A stretch of DNA of 64,000 nucleotides from Phycisphaeraceae bacterium (lineage in GTDB: Bacteria > Planctomycetota > Phycisphaerae > Phycisphaerales > Phycisphaeraceae): NCBI GenBank assembly GCA_028277745.1, contig JANQFR010000087.1, forward strand, positions 43,300-107,299, given 5' to 3'. A program made the position numbers and the translations under genes. This document shows, piece after piece, positions 54,326-62,156 of the stretch (position 1 is its first letter; each line of letters begins with the position of its first letter). The notes under the pieces were generated by a model. It saw only the letters and a program-made list of their open reading frames with translations. It was not told where the DNA came from and ran no database searches.

Positions 54326-55117
54326 ATGATGCACTCGGGCAATCCAACCTTACGCGCCGACACGTTCAGCCAGTTCGACGCCGTCGACAACAACACGACG
54401 ATGACCCTGCAGGGGACGATCAACAAGACCGCGATGATGCTGGTCCTGTGCGCGATCTCGGCGGGGTTCATGTGGTGGTACGCCGCCCAGGCCGCGACGG
54501 GCCTGACCGACCCGCAGGCCCAAGGCGCGGCGATCCTCGGCGTCGCGGCGCCCTGGATGATCGGCGGCGCGATCATCGGCATCATCATCGCGATCGTGAT
54601 CTGCTTCAAGCCCACCGCCGCCCCCGTCGGCACGCCGATCTACGCCATCGCCGAGGGCCTGCTCGTCGGCGGGCTGTCGGGCTACCTCAACGCGCTGTTC
54701 AGCGGCATCGTGATCCAGGCCGTCGGCCTGACCTTCGCCGTCTTCGCGATGATGCTCTTCCTCTACACCTCGCGCATCATCAAGGTCACCAACAAGCTCA
54801 AGTTGGGCATCATCGCCGCCACCGGCGGGGTCTTCCTGTTCTACATCGCCGCCTTCATCGGCAGCCTTCTCGGGTTCCCGGCCATGGCCAGCGTGCTGAG
54901 CTTCCAGAACGGCAGCCTGATCAGCATCGGCGTCAGCGTGCTGATCGTCGGCATCGCCGCGTTCAACCTGCTCATCGACTTCGACTTCATCGAGAACGGC
55001 GCCGCCCAGGGCGCGCCCAAGTACATGGAGTGGTACGGCGCCTTCGCCCTGCTGGTCACCCTCATCTGGCTCTACATCGAGATCCTCCGCCTGCTGGCCA
55101 AGCTGCGGTCCCGGTGA
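54326..55117 (+). CDS. Bax inhibitor-1/YccA family membrane protein
   Basis: The 263-residue protein has seven hydrophobic spans. The N-terminal motif SGNPTLRADTF resembles the bacterial YccA/YbhL-type start. IYAIAEGLLVGGLSGYLNALF, LYTSRIIKVTNKLKLGIIAATGG and FNLLIDFDFIENGAAQGAPKYMEWYGAFALLVTLIWLYIEILRLL are family segments, with the conserved acidic residues of the proposed channel. Members are linked to calcium leak and to protection of membrane quality control. The ATG at 54326 is followed at once by a second ATG. Confidence 0.93.
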   Translation: MMHSGNPTLRADTFSQFDAVDNNTTMTLQGTINKTAMMLVLCAISAGFMWWYAAQAATGLTDPQAQGAAILGVAAPWMIGGAIIGIIIAIVICFKPTAAPVGTPIYAIAEGLLVGGLSGYLNALFSGIVIQAVGLTFAVFAMMLFLYTSRIIKVTNKLKLGIIAATGGVFLFYIAAFIGSLLGFPAMASVLSFQNGSLISIGVSVLIVGIAAFNLLIDFDFIENGAAQGAPKYMEWYGAFALLVTLIWLYIEILRLLAKLRSR

Positions 55118-55124
55118 GCGCCTT

Positions 55125-55154
55125 GAAGCCCAGGGATTGCAATCCCTGGGCTTC
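55125..55154. repeat. Palindrome of the CCCAGGGATTGCAATCCC type, copy 2
   Basis: A perfect 30-base palindrome, GAAGCCCAGGGATTG plus its reverse complement, starts 7 bases after the Bax inhibitor-like stop. A decayed half copy (GCAATCCCTCGGCTTC) directly follows. It lies between convergent genes and matches the element at 52358. Confidence 0.85.
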
Positions 55155-55175
55155 GCAATCCCTCGGCTTCTCTCG

Positions 55176-56090
55176 TCATGACGGCGCCCCCTGGCCCAGG
55201 TGCACATCCATCTGCGGGAACGGGATGCCGATGCCCGCCTCGTCCAGGTGCACCTTGATCGCCCGGGTCAGCGCCTCCTTGGCGGCCCAGTAGTCCTCGG
55301 CCTTCACCCACAGACGCACCGTCCAGTTCACCGACGAATCGCCCAGGTCGCCCAGCACCACCTGATGCCCCCGGTCCTCGCCCTGCACCGCCATCCCGGC
55401 GAGGGACGCCGCCGCCTGATCCAGCACGCCGCGGGTCGTGTCCAGGTCGGCCGTGTAGTCGCACCCCACGCCCACGTCCACGCGGCGCTCGGCGTGGAAC
55501 GAGATGTTCTCGATCGTCCCGCCGTAGATCGCGGCGTTGGGCACGATGATCCGGCGGTTGTCCGGCGTGTCGAGCGTGGTCGTGAACAGCTCGATCTCGT
55601 GGACCTTCCCGACCACCCCGGCCGCGTTGATGATCTGGCCGACCTTGAAGGGGCGGAAGACCAGCAGCATCGTGCCCGCGGCGAAGTTGGACAGCGTCCC
55701 CGACAACGCCATGCCCACCGCGAACCCGGCGGCGGCGAGGATCGCGGCGAAGCTCGTCACCTCGATGCCGAACTTCCCCAACGCGAACATCACCCCGATG
55801 ATCAGCACCAGGTAGTAAACCAGCTTGCCGAAGAAGCGGCTGAGCGTCTCATCGACCCGGGCCCGGTTCGACGACCGCGTCACCACGCCCGCGATGATCT
55901 TCCCCACGATCAGCGTGGCGATCAGGATCACGATCGCCCAGACCAGGGGCATCGCGTAATCCTCCACCAGCCTCCACATCGCGCCGGTGTCGCCCCCCAG
56001 CGCCTCGCTGAAGGTGGCCTGGACCTCCTCAATCGCCACGCCGACCTCCTGTTCGGGCGTCTCCACATCCTGAGCAAGCGTCAACGGCAT
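55176..56090 (-). CDS. MscS-family mechanosensitive channel
   Basis: The 304-residue small-conductance channel has an N-terminal span (about 47-70), two further spans, and the pore-lining TM3 segment AAILAAAGFAVGMALSGTLSNFAAGTMLLVFRPFKVGQII near 115-155. That segment has the usual Gly/Ala pattern. The beta domain VHEIELFTTTLDTPDNRRIIVPNAAIYGGTIENIS follows, then a C-terminal alpha/beta vestibule. It protects cells in osmotic down-shock. Confidence 0.94.
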   Translation of the reverse strand: MPLTLAQDVETPEQEVGVAIEEVQATFSEALGGDTGAMWRLVEDYAMPLVWAIVILIATLIVGKIIAGVVTRSSNRARVDETLSRFFGKLVYYLVLIIGVMFALGKFGIEVTSFAAILAAAGFAVGMALSGTLSNFAAGTMLLVFRPFKVGQIINAAGVVGKVHEIELFTTTLDTPDNRRIIVPNAAIYGGTIENISFHAERRVDVGVGCDYTADLDTTRGVLDQAAASLAGMAVQGEDRGHQVVLGDLGDSSVNWTVRLWVKAEDYWAAKEALTRAIKVHLDEAGIGIPFPQMDVHLGQGAPS

Positions 56091-56172
56091 GATCGTTCTC
56101 CTGGGTGAAAAAGGATTGCTGAACCGCCGACTCAGGATAAACGCGTAGTCCGCCCGCCGGAAGGGCCTTTTG

Positions 56173-57141
56173 TCAAGGCGCTTCCCGCGCGGCGGGCTGC
56201 TGCATCGTCAGGCAGTGCAGGACGCCCTGCCCCACGACCAGCACGTCGCTGGGGATCGGGACGACGCGGTGGCTGGGCATCGCGTCGTCGAGCGCGCGGC
56301 AGGCGTCGTCGTCGGCGGGCTGGCCATAGGTCGGAACGAACACCGACCCGTTGGCGATCAGGAAGTTGGCGTACCCCGCGGGCAGCCGCTCACGCCGCGG
56401 CGGGGTGAACCGGTCACCGGGGAAATCGAACACGATCGGCCGGGGCGTGGGCAGGGCGACCAGCTCGAACCGCCTGTCATCCGTCAACGTCCGCCAGTTG
56501 TGTTCGAGCAGCGCGTGGTCGGGGTCGTCCGCGTGCGTGCGGGGCGCGGCGATCACGTCCGGGCCGATGAACCGGGCGAGGGTGTCGATGTGGCCATCGG
56601 TGTCATCCCCGCTCAGCGGGCCGTCGAGCCAGAGGAAGCCGTCAACGCCAAGCGTGTCGCTCAAGAGCGATTCGAGGTCGCGCCGGCTGAGGCGCGGGTT
56701 GCGGTTGGGGTTGAGCAGGCAGGACGCGGTGGTCATCAGCACGCCGTCGCCGTTGACCTCGATCGAGCCGCCCTCGAGGACGACGTCGTGATACGTGCGC
56801 GGCAGGCCGAGGCGCTCGGCCAGCTGCCGGGTCACCGCGTCGTCGGTCCGGGGCGGGTCGTACTTGTGGCCGTAGGAGTTGAAGCGGAAGTCGTGGACGT
56901 GCAGGCGGTCATCTTCGGTCAGGGTGAAGAGCGGGCCGTAGTCGCGGACCCAGGCGTCGAGCGTCGGGACGCCCAGCTCATCGGTGGTGCGGACCGTGAC
57001 GACCCGGCGAAGCTCGGCGATGAAGCGCTCGAACTGGGCGCGGGCGGCGTCGAGGCAGCCGGGCCAGGTCTCGGCGTTGCGGGGGGGGCTGACCCACACC
57101 GCCGACTGCGGATGCCACTCGGGCGGGAGGCGCGTCTTCAT
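56173..57141 (-). CDS. aguA: Agmatine deiminase
   Basis: AguA converts agmatine to N-carbamoylputrescine. The 322-residue protein has WVRDYGPLFTL near 63, the catalytic cluster GDDTDGHIDTLARF near 200 and the nucleophile Cys310 in GQGVLHCLTMQQP. It fits the porphyromonas-type peptidyl-arginine deiminase fold. It overlaps a small membrane protein gene by 4 bases, and aguB lies just upstream, so the two agmatine steps form one transcript leading to putrescine. Confidence 0.94.
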   Translation of the reverse strand: MKTRLPPEWHPQSAVWVSPPRNAETWPGCLDAARAQFERFIAELRRVVTVRTTDELGVPTLDAWVRDYGPLFTLTEDDRLHVHDFRFNSYGHKYDPPRTDDAVTRQLAERLGLPRTYHDVVLEGGSIEVNGDGVLMTTASCLLNPNRNPRLSRRDLESLLSDTLGVDGFLWLDGPLSGDDTDGHIDTLARFIGPDVIAAPRTHADDPDHALLEHNWRTLTDDRRFELVALPTPRPIVFDFPGDRFTPPRRERLPAGYANFLIANGSVFVPTYGQPADDDACRALDDAMPSHRVVPIPSDVLVVGQGVLHCLTMQQPAAREAP

Positions 57142-57440
57142 TCCGCGGGCTGCGTGGCGGGGGGCGGGCCGATCACCGGCCAGGACGGGGGCGAGCCCTG
57201 GCCCTCACCCTCGGCGGCGGGCGCTTCGGGCGACGCCGAGGCGGGGGCCGACGTCTGCGCCGGCGCCGGCGGGCTCGGACGGGGCCCGTACCACTGGACC
57301 GTCACCTCGTACGCCACGAACAACGCCAGGAACGACAACGCGATCGCGATGCCGAACCGCTTCTGCGCGTAATACCGCGCCGCGCGGAACGACACGTACA
57401 CCAGGAACACCAGCCACAACAACAACCAGCCGATTGACAT
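57138..57440 (-). CDS. Small membrane protein between aguA and aguB
   Basis: The 100-residue protein has two hydrophobic spans (about 4-18 and 30-49; AIALSFLALFVAYEVTVQWY). A Pro/Ala-rich tail follows. It overlaps aguA by 4 bases (ATGA) and starts 3 bases after the aguB stop. I do not recognise it. It is placed in the agmatine operon, but no direct link to the pathway can be shown. Confidence 0.65.
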   Translation of the reverse strand: MSIGWLLLWLVFLVYVSFRAARYYAQKRFGIAIALSFLALFVAYEVTVQWYGPRPSPPAPAQTSAPASASPEAPAAEGEGQGSPPSWPVIGPPPATQPAE

Positions 57441-57443
57441 GGG

Positions 57444-58304
57444 TCACGCGTCTCCATCCAGCAGCCGCCGGGTCAGCCCATCATACGCGTCGATCCGCCG
57501 GTCGCGCAGGAACGGCCACGCCTGCCGCTGCGGGCTGATCCTGTCCAGGTCGCAGTCCGCCATCAGCACGCACGGCTCATCGACCGGCGCCTCGGCGATC
57601 ACCTGCCCCGCCGGGTCGCAGACAAACGACGAGCCCCAGAACGTCGTCCGCCCCTCCACGCCCACCCGGTTGACCGCCGCGACGTACACCCCGTTGGTGA
57701 TCGCGTGGCTGCGCTGCACGGTGATCCACGCGTCGCGCTGTTGGCGGTGCTCGTCAGCCGATTCGTCAGCGAGCCAGCCGATCGCGGTCGGGTAGAGCAG
57801 GACCTGCGCCCCGCGCATCGCGGTCAGCCGGGCCGCTTCGGGGAACCACTGGTCCCAGCAGATCAGCGGGCCCGCCACGCCGCCGCGGGTCACGAACGTC
57901 GTGAACCCCAGGTCGCCGGGGGTGAAGTAATACTTCTCGTAAAAGCCCGGATCGTCGGGGATGTGCATCTTGCGGTACCGCCCCGCCAGCTCGCCGGCCG
58001 CGTCGATCAGCACCGACGTGTTGTGATACACCCCCTCCGCCCGGCGTTCGAAGAGCGACGCGCTGATTTCGACGCCCAGCTCGCGGGCCAGCCCGCTCAG
58101 CGCCCGGGTCGTCGGGCCGGGGATCGGCTCGGCGAGGGCGAAAGAGGCCGGGTCTTCCACGACCGGGAAGTACGGCCCGGCGAACAGCTCCTGCGTCACC
58201 ACCAGCTCGGCGCCGCGCCCCGCCGCGTCGCGGATCATGTCGGCCGTGACCGACCACGGGTCCTGCGTCGGCGGGCAGGCGTGTTGGAGCAGCGCGATCT
58301 TCAT
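57444..58304 (-). CDS. aguB: N-carbamoylputrescine amidase
   Basis: AguB hydrolyses N-carbamoylputrescine, the AguA product, to putrescine. From ATG 58304 the protein has 286 residues, with the nitrilase-type catalytic triad Glu39 (VTQELF), Lys112 (YRKMHIPDD) and Cys149 (LICWDQWFPEAAR). The NPGF-like segment EKYYFTPGD and the tail RRIDAYDGLTRRL match the AguB family. A start at 58325 would overlap the upstream glnE-like gene. The order is aguB, small membrane protein, aguA. Confidence 0.95.
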   Translation of the reverse strand: MKIALLQHACPPTQDPWSVTADMIRDAAGRGAELVVTQELFAGPYFPVVEDPASFALAEPIPGPTTRALSGLARELGVEISASLFERRAEGVYHNTSVLIDAAGELAGRYRKMHIPDDPGFYEKYYFTPGDLGFTTFVTRGGVAGPLICWDQWFPEAARLTAMRGAQVLLYPTAIGWLADESADEHRQQRDAWITVQRSHAITNGVYVAAVNRVGVEGRTTFWGSSFVCDPAGQVIAEAPVDEPCVLMADCDLDRISPQRQAWPFLRDRRIDAYDGLTRRLLDGDA

Positions 58305-58314
58305 CCGCCGCCCT

Positions 58315-60597
58315 TCATACCACATCCGCCGGCGGCGGGGGGTCGCCCAGCGCCGCGGCCAGCTCGCGCCGCCCCACCGCCGCGTGCCGCTCGAACGCCG
58401 CGATCAGGTCCCACTCCGCCGGCCGACGCATCCGCCGCACGAGCGGCGCCAGCTCGTCCGAATCGAGTTCGGGCAGGAACAGGTCCCGGGCGTTGCCCCG
58501 GAGCATCCGCAGCGCGTTGATCAACACGCGGAAGAACCGGTACGCCTCCAGCAGCGCCCCGGCCCGCTCCGGGCTCAGCGCCGCCGTCTCCTGCAGGACC
58601 TCCAGCGCCTCGATCACCCGCGGCGTGCGCAGCCGCGGCTCGTCCGCGGCGTGCGCCAGCTGCATCAGCTGGACCGCCCCCTCCACGTCCGCCAGGGCGC
58701 CCGGCGAATACTTGGCGTTGAGCCGCCCGCCCGCGCCGCTGAGCTTCTGCTTCTTCTGTTTCTCGAACATCTCACGCAGCCCCGCCGTGTCCAGCCCGGG
58801 GTGCTCATACACGAACCGGTCGCGGAGTTGTTCGATCCGCCGACCCAGGTCGGCGTCGCCCGCGATCCGCCGCAGCCGCACCAACGCCAATGTCTCGAAC
58901 GCGTGCGGCGGACGCTCGGCGCGCGGGTCGTAATAGGCCTCGAACTGGTCCGCGCTCACCGCCAGCGGCCCGTCCTTGCCGTACGGCCGCAGCCGCAGGT
59001 CGACCTCGAAGATGCCCTCGCGCTTGGTCAGCAGCATCCCCGTGGTCTCGCGCACGAGCAGGTCGAAAAACTCGGTGTTGTCGACCGCCTTGTGCCTGCC
59101 GCCGGCGGTCCGGCCCTGGCCGTCATAGACGAACAGCAGCTCGATGTCCGACGCGTACCCCAGCGCGGCGCCGCCGAGCTTGCCCAGCCCGAACACCGCG
59201 TAAGCCGCGGCGCCCCGCCGCCCCACCCGGGGCCGGCCGTAGGACCGCACCAGGTCGTTGTAGACCAGACGCACCGCCGCATCGACCAGGCACTCGGCCA
59301 ACGCCGTCAGGGTCCGGGCCAGGCCGTCTACGTCGAGCGTCTCGGCGAGGAAATGGTCCAGGTCGATCGCGAACAGCGCGCGGTCCTTGAACCGGTTGAG
59401 CCGGTCGCGCTGCTCCGCCAGGCCCACCGCGCCGTGCAGGGCCGCGTCGAGCTGCTGGCCCAGCGTCTCGACCGACGGGCTCAGCCGGTTGCCCGCCAGG
59501 TGCTCGCGCAACGCCGGCAGCAGCGTCTCGTACTGACCGCGGATGAAGTCTTCCCAGAGGTAGTCGCTGGTGCCCAGGAGCCGGGCCAGGTCGTCGAGCG
59601 CCCGCGGATCGCGCAGCAGGCCCAGCCACCGGGTCGGGTCGTCCGCCTCCGAGCCGATCAGGTCGTCGCACAGCCGGCCGAACCGCGACAAGGCGGCGAA
59701 CGGGTCGGGCGAGCGTTCGAGGAAATAGGTGAACTGCTTGGTGAGCAGCACCGCGAGCTTGACCCGCTCGACCGTCGCCGCGTCCAGCGGCAGGCCCGAC
59801 CGCGGCGGGGCGAGGTCGATCTGGTCGGCGATCCGGGCCCCCTCGTTGCGGATCCGCACCCGCCGGATGTCGAGGTTGCGCAGCGACAGCGCGGTGCTGA
59901 GGGTGTAGAGGAAGGCCGGGGTGTCCTGGCCGACCACGGTGACCCGCGTGACCGCCTCGGCGGCCGGGGCGATGGTCAGCTCCACCGGCAGCAGCGCCTC
60001 GTCACGGGTTGTCCCGCGGCGCGCCAGCCGTTGCACCACCCGCTCGTTCACCCGCCGCTTGGCGCGCTGCCGCGACGCGTCGTCGCCCCGCTCCAGCAGG
60101 GTGAACAGCTTCTCGAACGACGCGGTCACCTCGCTCGACCAGGCGTCGAAGTCGCTGTCCGTGTCGACCTGTCCGACGAAGTGGTCGATGATCAACGCCG
60201 ACCGCATCGGGTCCCGCCCGGGCTTGCGCCACCGCAGGCGCGACGCCAGGCCCGGCGAACGCCGCGCAGCGCCCTGCGCGGCGGGGAGCGTAAACACATC
60301 GCCCGCCTCGATCGACAGCCCCGCCCCCGCGAGCGTCCCGGTCACCAGCGAAAACACAAACGGCCCGTCGAACGCCAGCACCGTCACCGCCGCCCGCCCG
60401 TCCCCGGCCGGCCGGTCGATCACCACCTCCACCGGCCGGTCCTTCGAGAGCCCGCTCAACCGCTTGATATGTTCCGCCGCCGCCGCCTCGTCAAACCGCG
60501 TCAGGTACTCCTCCCCCGCCCGCGCCAGCAGGCCCTGAACCACCGCCGGATCGACGCCGTCGCACCGCGAAGCCACACGTTCCGCCTGACCGCTCAT
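58315..60597 (-). CDS. ACT-GlnE fusion, putative glutamine synthetase adenylyltransferase
   Basis: The 760-residue protein joins two kinds of domain. Around residues 210-265 lies an ACT-like domain, VTRVTVVGQDTPAFLYTLSTALSLRNLDIRRV, with a second one probable near 60-110. These resemble the C-terminal ACT pair of GlnD. The later part has a GlnE nucleotidyltransferase core with FGLGKLGGAALGYASDIELLFVYDGQG near 467-493 and VDLRLRPYGKDGPLAVSADQFEAYY. Normal GlnE (about 950 residues) has two such cores, one for adding and one for removing AMP; only one is seen here. The first ATG readings (60621, 60606) are also possible. The gene lies 10 bases upstream of aguB on the same strand. Confidence 0.85.
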   Translation of the reverse strand: MSGQAERVASRCDGVDPAVVQGLLARAGEEYLTRFDEAAAAEHIKRLSGLSKDRPVEVVIDRPAGDGRAAVTVLAFDGPFVFSLVTGTLAGAGLSIEAGDVFTLPAAQGAARRSPGLASRLRWRKPGRDPMRSALIIDHFVGQVDTDSDFDAWSSEVTASFEKLFTLLERGDDASRQRAKRRVNERVVQRLARRGTTRDEALLPVELTIAPAAEAVTRVTVVGQDTPAFLYTLSTALSLRNLDIRRVRIRNEGARIADQIDLAPPRSGLPLDAATVERVKLAVLLTKQFTYFLERSPDPFAALSRFGRLCDDLIGSEADDPTRWLGLLRDPRALDDLARLLGTSDYLWEDFIRGQYETLLPALREHLAGNRLSPSVETLGQQLDAALHGAVGLAEQRDRLNRFKDRALFAIDLDHFLAETLDVDGLARTLTALAECLVDAAVRLVYNDLVRSYGRPRVGRRGAAAYAVFGLGKLGGAALGYASDIELLFVYDGQGRTAGGRHKAVDNTEFFDLLVRETTGMLLTKREGIFEVDLRLRPYGKDGPLAVSADQFEAYYDPRAERPPHAFETLALVRLRRIAGDADLGRRIEQLRDRFVYEHPGLDTAGLREMFEKQKKQKLSGAGGRLNAKYSPGALADVEGAVQLMQLAHAADEPRLRTPRVIEALEVLQETAALSPERAGALLEAYRFFRVLINALRMLRGNARDLFLPELDSDELAPLVRRMRRPAEWDLIAAFERHAAVGRRELAAALGDPPPPADVV

Positions 60598-60840
60598 ACC
60601 GGCCATTATGATATGACGCATCGCCCCGAAGCGCGGGGCGGACCGCCCGGAAAGGGGCCATCACGCGGCGTTTAGCGCCGGCCCGCAGGGCCGGACGGTC
60701 GCGCGGATGCCGGAGAGGCGCCCGCACCCTGACGAACCCAACCGTCCGCGGCCGCGGTTCGGGCTCGACCCGGGCCAAGTTTTCGTCTAATGTACGCTTT
60801 CTGACGCTTCGCCTGCTGTTTTCTCCTTCAGACCAACATC

Positions 60841-61845
60841 ATGATTCAGCAATCAGACGGCGTGCCTCACGATGCTACGCCGATGGAGGATGTCCGTCTC
60901 TCGGACCCGGGAGCCCGGCTACCCCTGCCCGACACCGTCGAGCTGGGGCGGATCAACTGGGTCTACGCCGTCCCGATCGCGACGATCCACCTGCTGGCCC
61001 TCGCCGCCGTCGTGCCGTGGCTGTTCAGCTGGACCGGGCTCATCCTCATGATCGTCGGCGTCCACGTGTTCGGCCAGGGCATCAACATCTGCTACCACCG
61101 CCAGCTTACGCACCGCAGCTTCCAGACCCCCAGGTGGCTGGAGCACGCGTTCGTCCTGATCGCGCTGTGCTGCCTGCAGGACACCCCCGCCCGCTGGGTC
61201 GCCACCCACCGCTACCACCACCAGGCCTCCGACGAGCAGCCCGACCCCCACAGCCCGCTGGTCCACTTCCTCTGGGCCCACGTCGGCTGGCTCGTCGCCC
61301 ACAACGCCGGCACGCAGAGCATCGCGGCCTATCAGAAGTACGCCAAGGACATCCTCAACGACCCGTTCTACATGCGCCTGGCCAAGAACCCCTACCTCGC
61401 CCTGTACATCTACGCCGCCCACGCCGCCCTCTTCTTCCTCGCGGGGTTCGCCCTCGGCTGGGCGACCGGGGGAAGCGCGGCCGCCGGCCTCCAGTTCGGC
61501 CTGAGCCTGCTGGTCTGGGGCGTGATCGTCCGAACCGTCGTCGTCTGGCACATCACCTGGTCGGTCAACTCGCTGACCCACCTCTTCGGCTACCGCAACT
61601 ACGACACCGACGAAAACAGCACCAACAACTGGTTTGTCGCCCTGCTGACCGTTGGAGAGGGGTGGCATAACAACCATCACCACGACGCCGCCAGCGCCTC
61701 CAATCAGCACCGCTGGTGGGAGTTCGACATCAGCTATTACGAAATCAAGGTGCTGGGCTGGCTGGGTCTGGCCCGCAACATCGTCCCGCCCCGGGCCAAG
61801 CGGATGGCCGCCGCCCAGGCCCGCCGGGCCGCGGCGGCGCCGTAG
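60841..61845 (+). CDS. Membrane fatty acid desaturase
   Basis: The 334-residue protein is a di-iron acyl-CoA/acyl-lipid desaturase. The three histidine boxes are HRQLTH near 84, HRYHH near 121 and HNNHHH near 278. The latter two are embedded in VATHRYHHQASDEQPDPHSP and LTVGEGWHNNHHHDAASA. About four membrane spans surround them. This is the delta-9-type arrangement and should add a double bond to membrane lipid acyl chains. The 219-base gap upstream (60622-60840) has GC-rich short hairpins and no gene. Confidence 0.95.
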   Translation: MIQQSDGVPHDATPMEDVRLSDPGARLPLPDTVELGRINWVYAVPIATIHLLALAAVVPWLFSWTGLILMIVGVHVFGQGINICYHRQLTHRSFQTPRWLEHAFVLIALCCLQDTPARWVATHRYHHQASDEQPDPHSPLVHFLWAHVGWLVAHNAGTQSIAAYQKYAKDILNDPFYMRLAKNPYLALYIYAAHAALFFLAGFALGWATGGSAAAGLQFGLSLLVWGVIVRTVVVWHITWSVNSLTHLFGYRNYDTDENSTNNWFVALLTVGEGWHNNHHHDAASASNQHRWWEFDISYYEIKVLGWLGLARNIVPPRAKRMAAAQARRAAAAP

Positions 61846-61860
61846 GCCCGCAAGCCGCAA

Positions 61861-61935
61861 TGACCCCTACGGGATTCGAACCCGTGTTACCAGGATGAAA
61901 ACCTGGTGTCCTAGACCAGACTAGACGAAGGGGCC
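61861..61935 (-). tRNA. tRNA-Glu (TTC)
   Basis: The 75-nt minus-strand tRNA has an acceptor stem GGCCCCT with AGGGGTC (one G-U pair), an anticodon arm CCAGG-TTTTCAT-CCTGG with anticodon TTC, and a T arm ACGGG-TTCGAAT-CCCGT. CCA is not encoded. It lies just after the desaturase gene, between it and the FHA gene. The rest of 61936-62156 shows nothing distinct. Confidence 0.95.
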
Positions 61936-62156
61936 AGCCGAGTCGGGGATTGTAGCCAAACCCGCCCTACGGGCAAGCGGGGCGGTGAGTCCGGATAACA
62001 ACGGGGGCTGAACGCAGGGCGCTGCCGGGCGTTTTCGCGTAGCGGCGCGGGCGGAGTCTCTGTTAAGATAGGGAGTCGGGGACGACACGTGGGAGGGGAC
62101 CGAAGGCGGGGAGGCCGATCCTTCGGGACGCCCTTCGGTTCGAGAGGCACTGTGGT

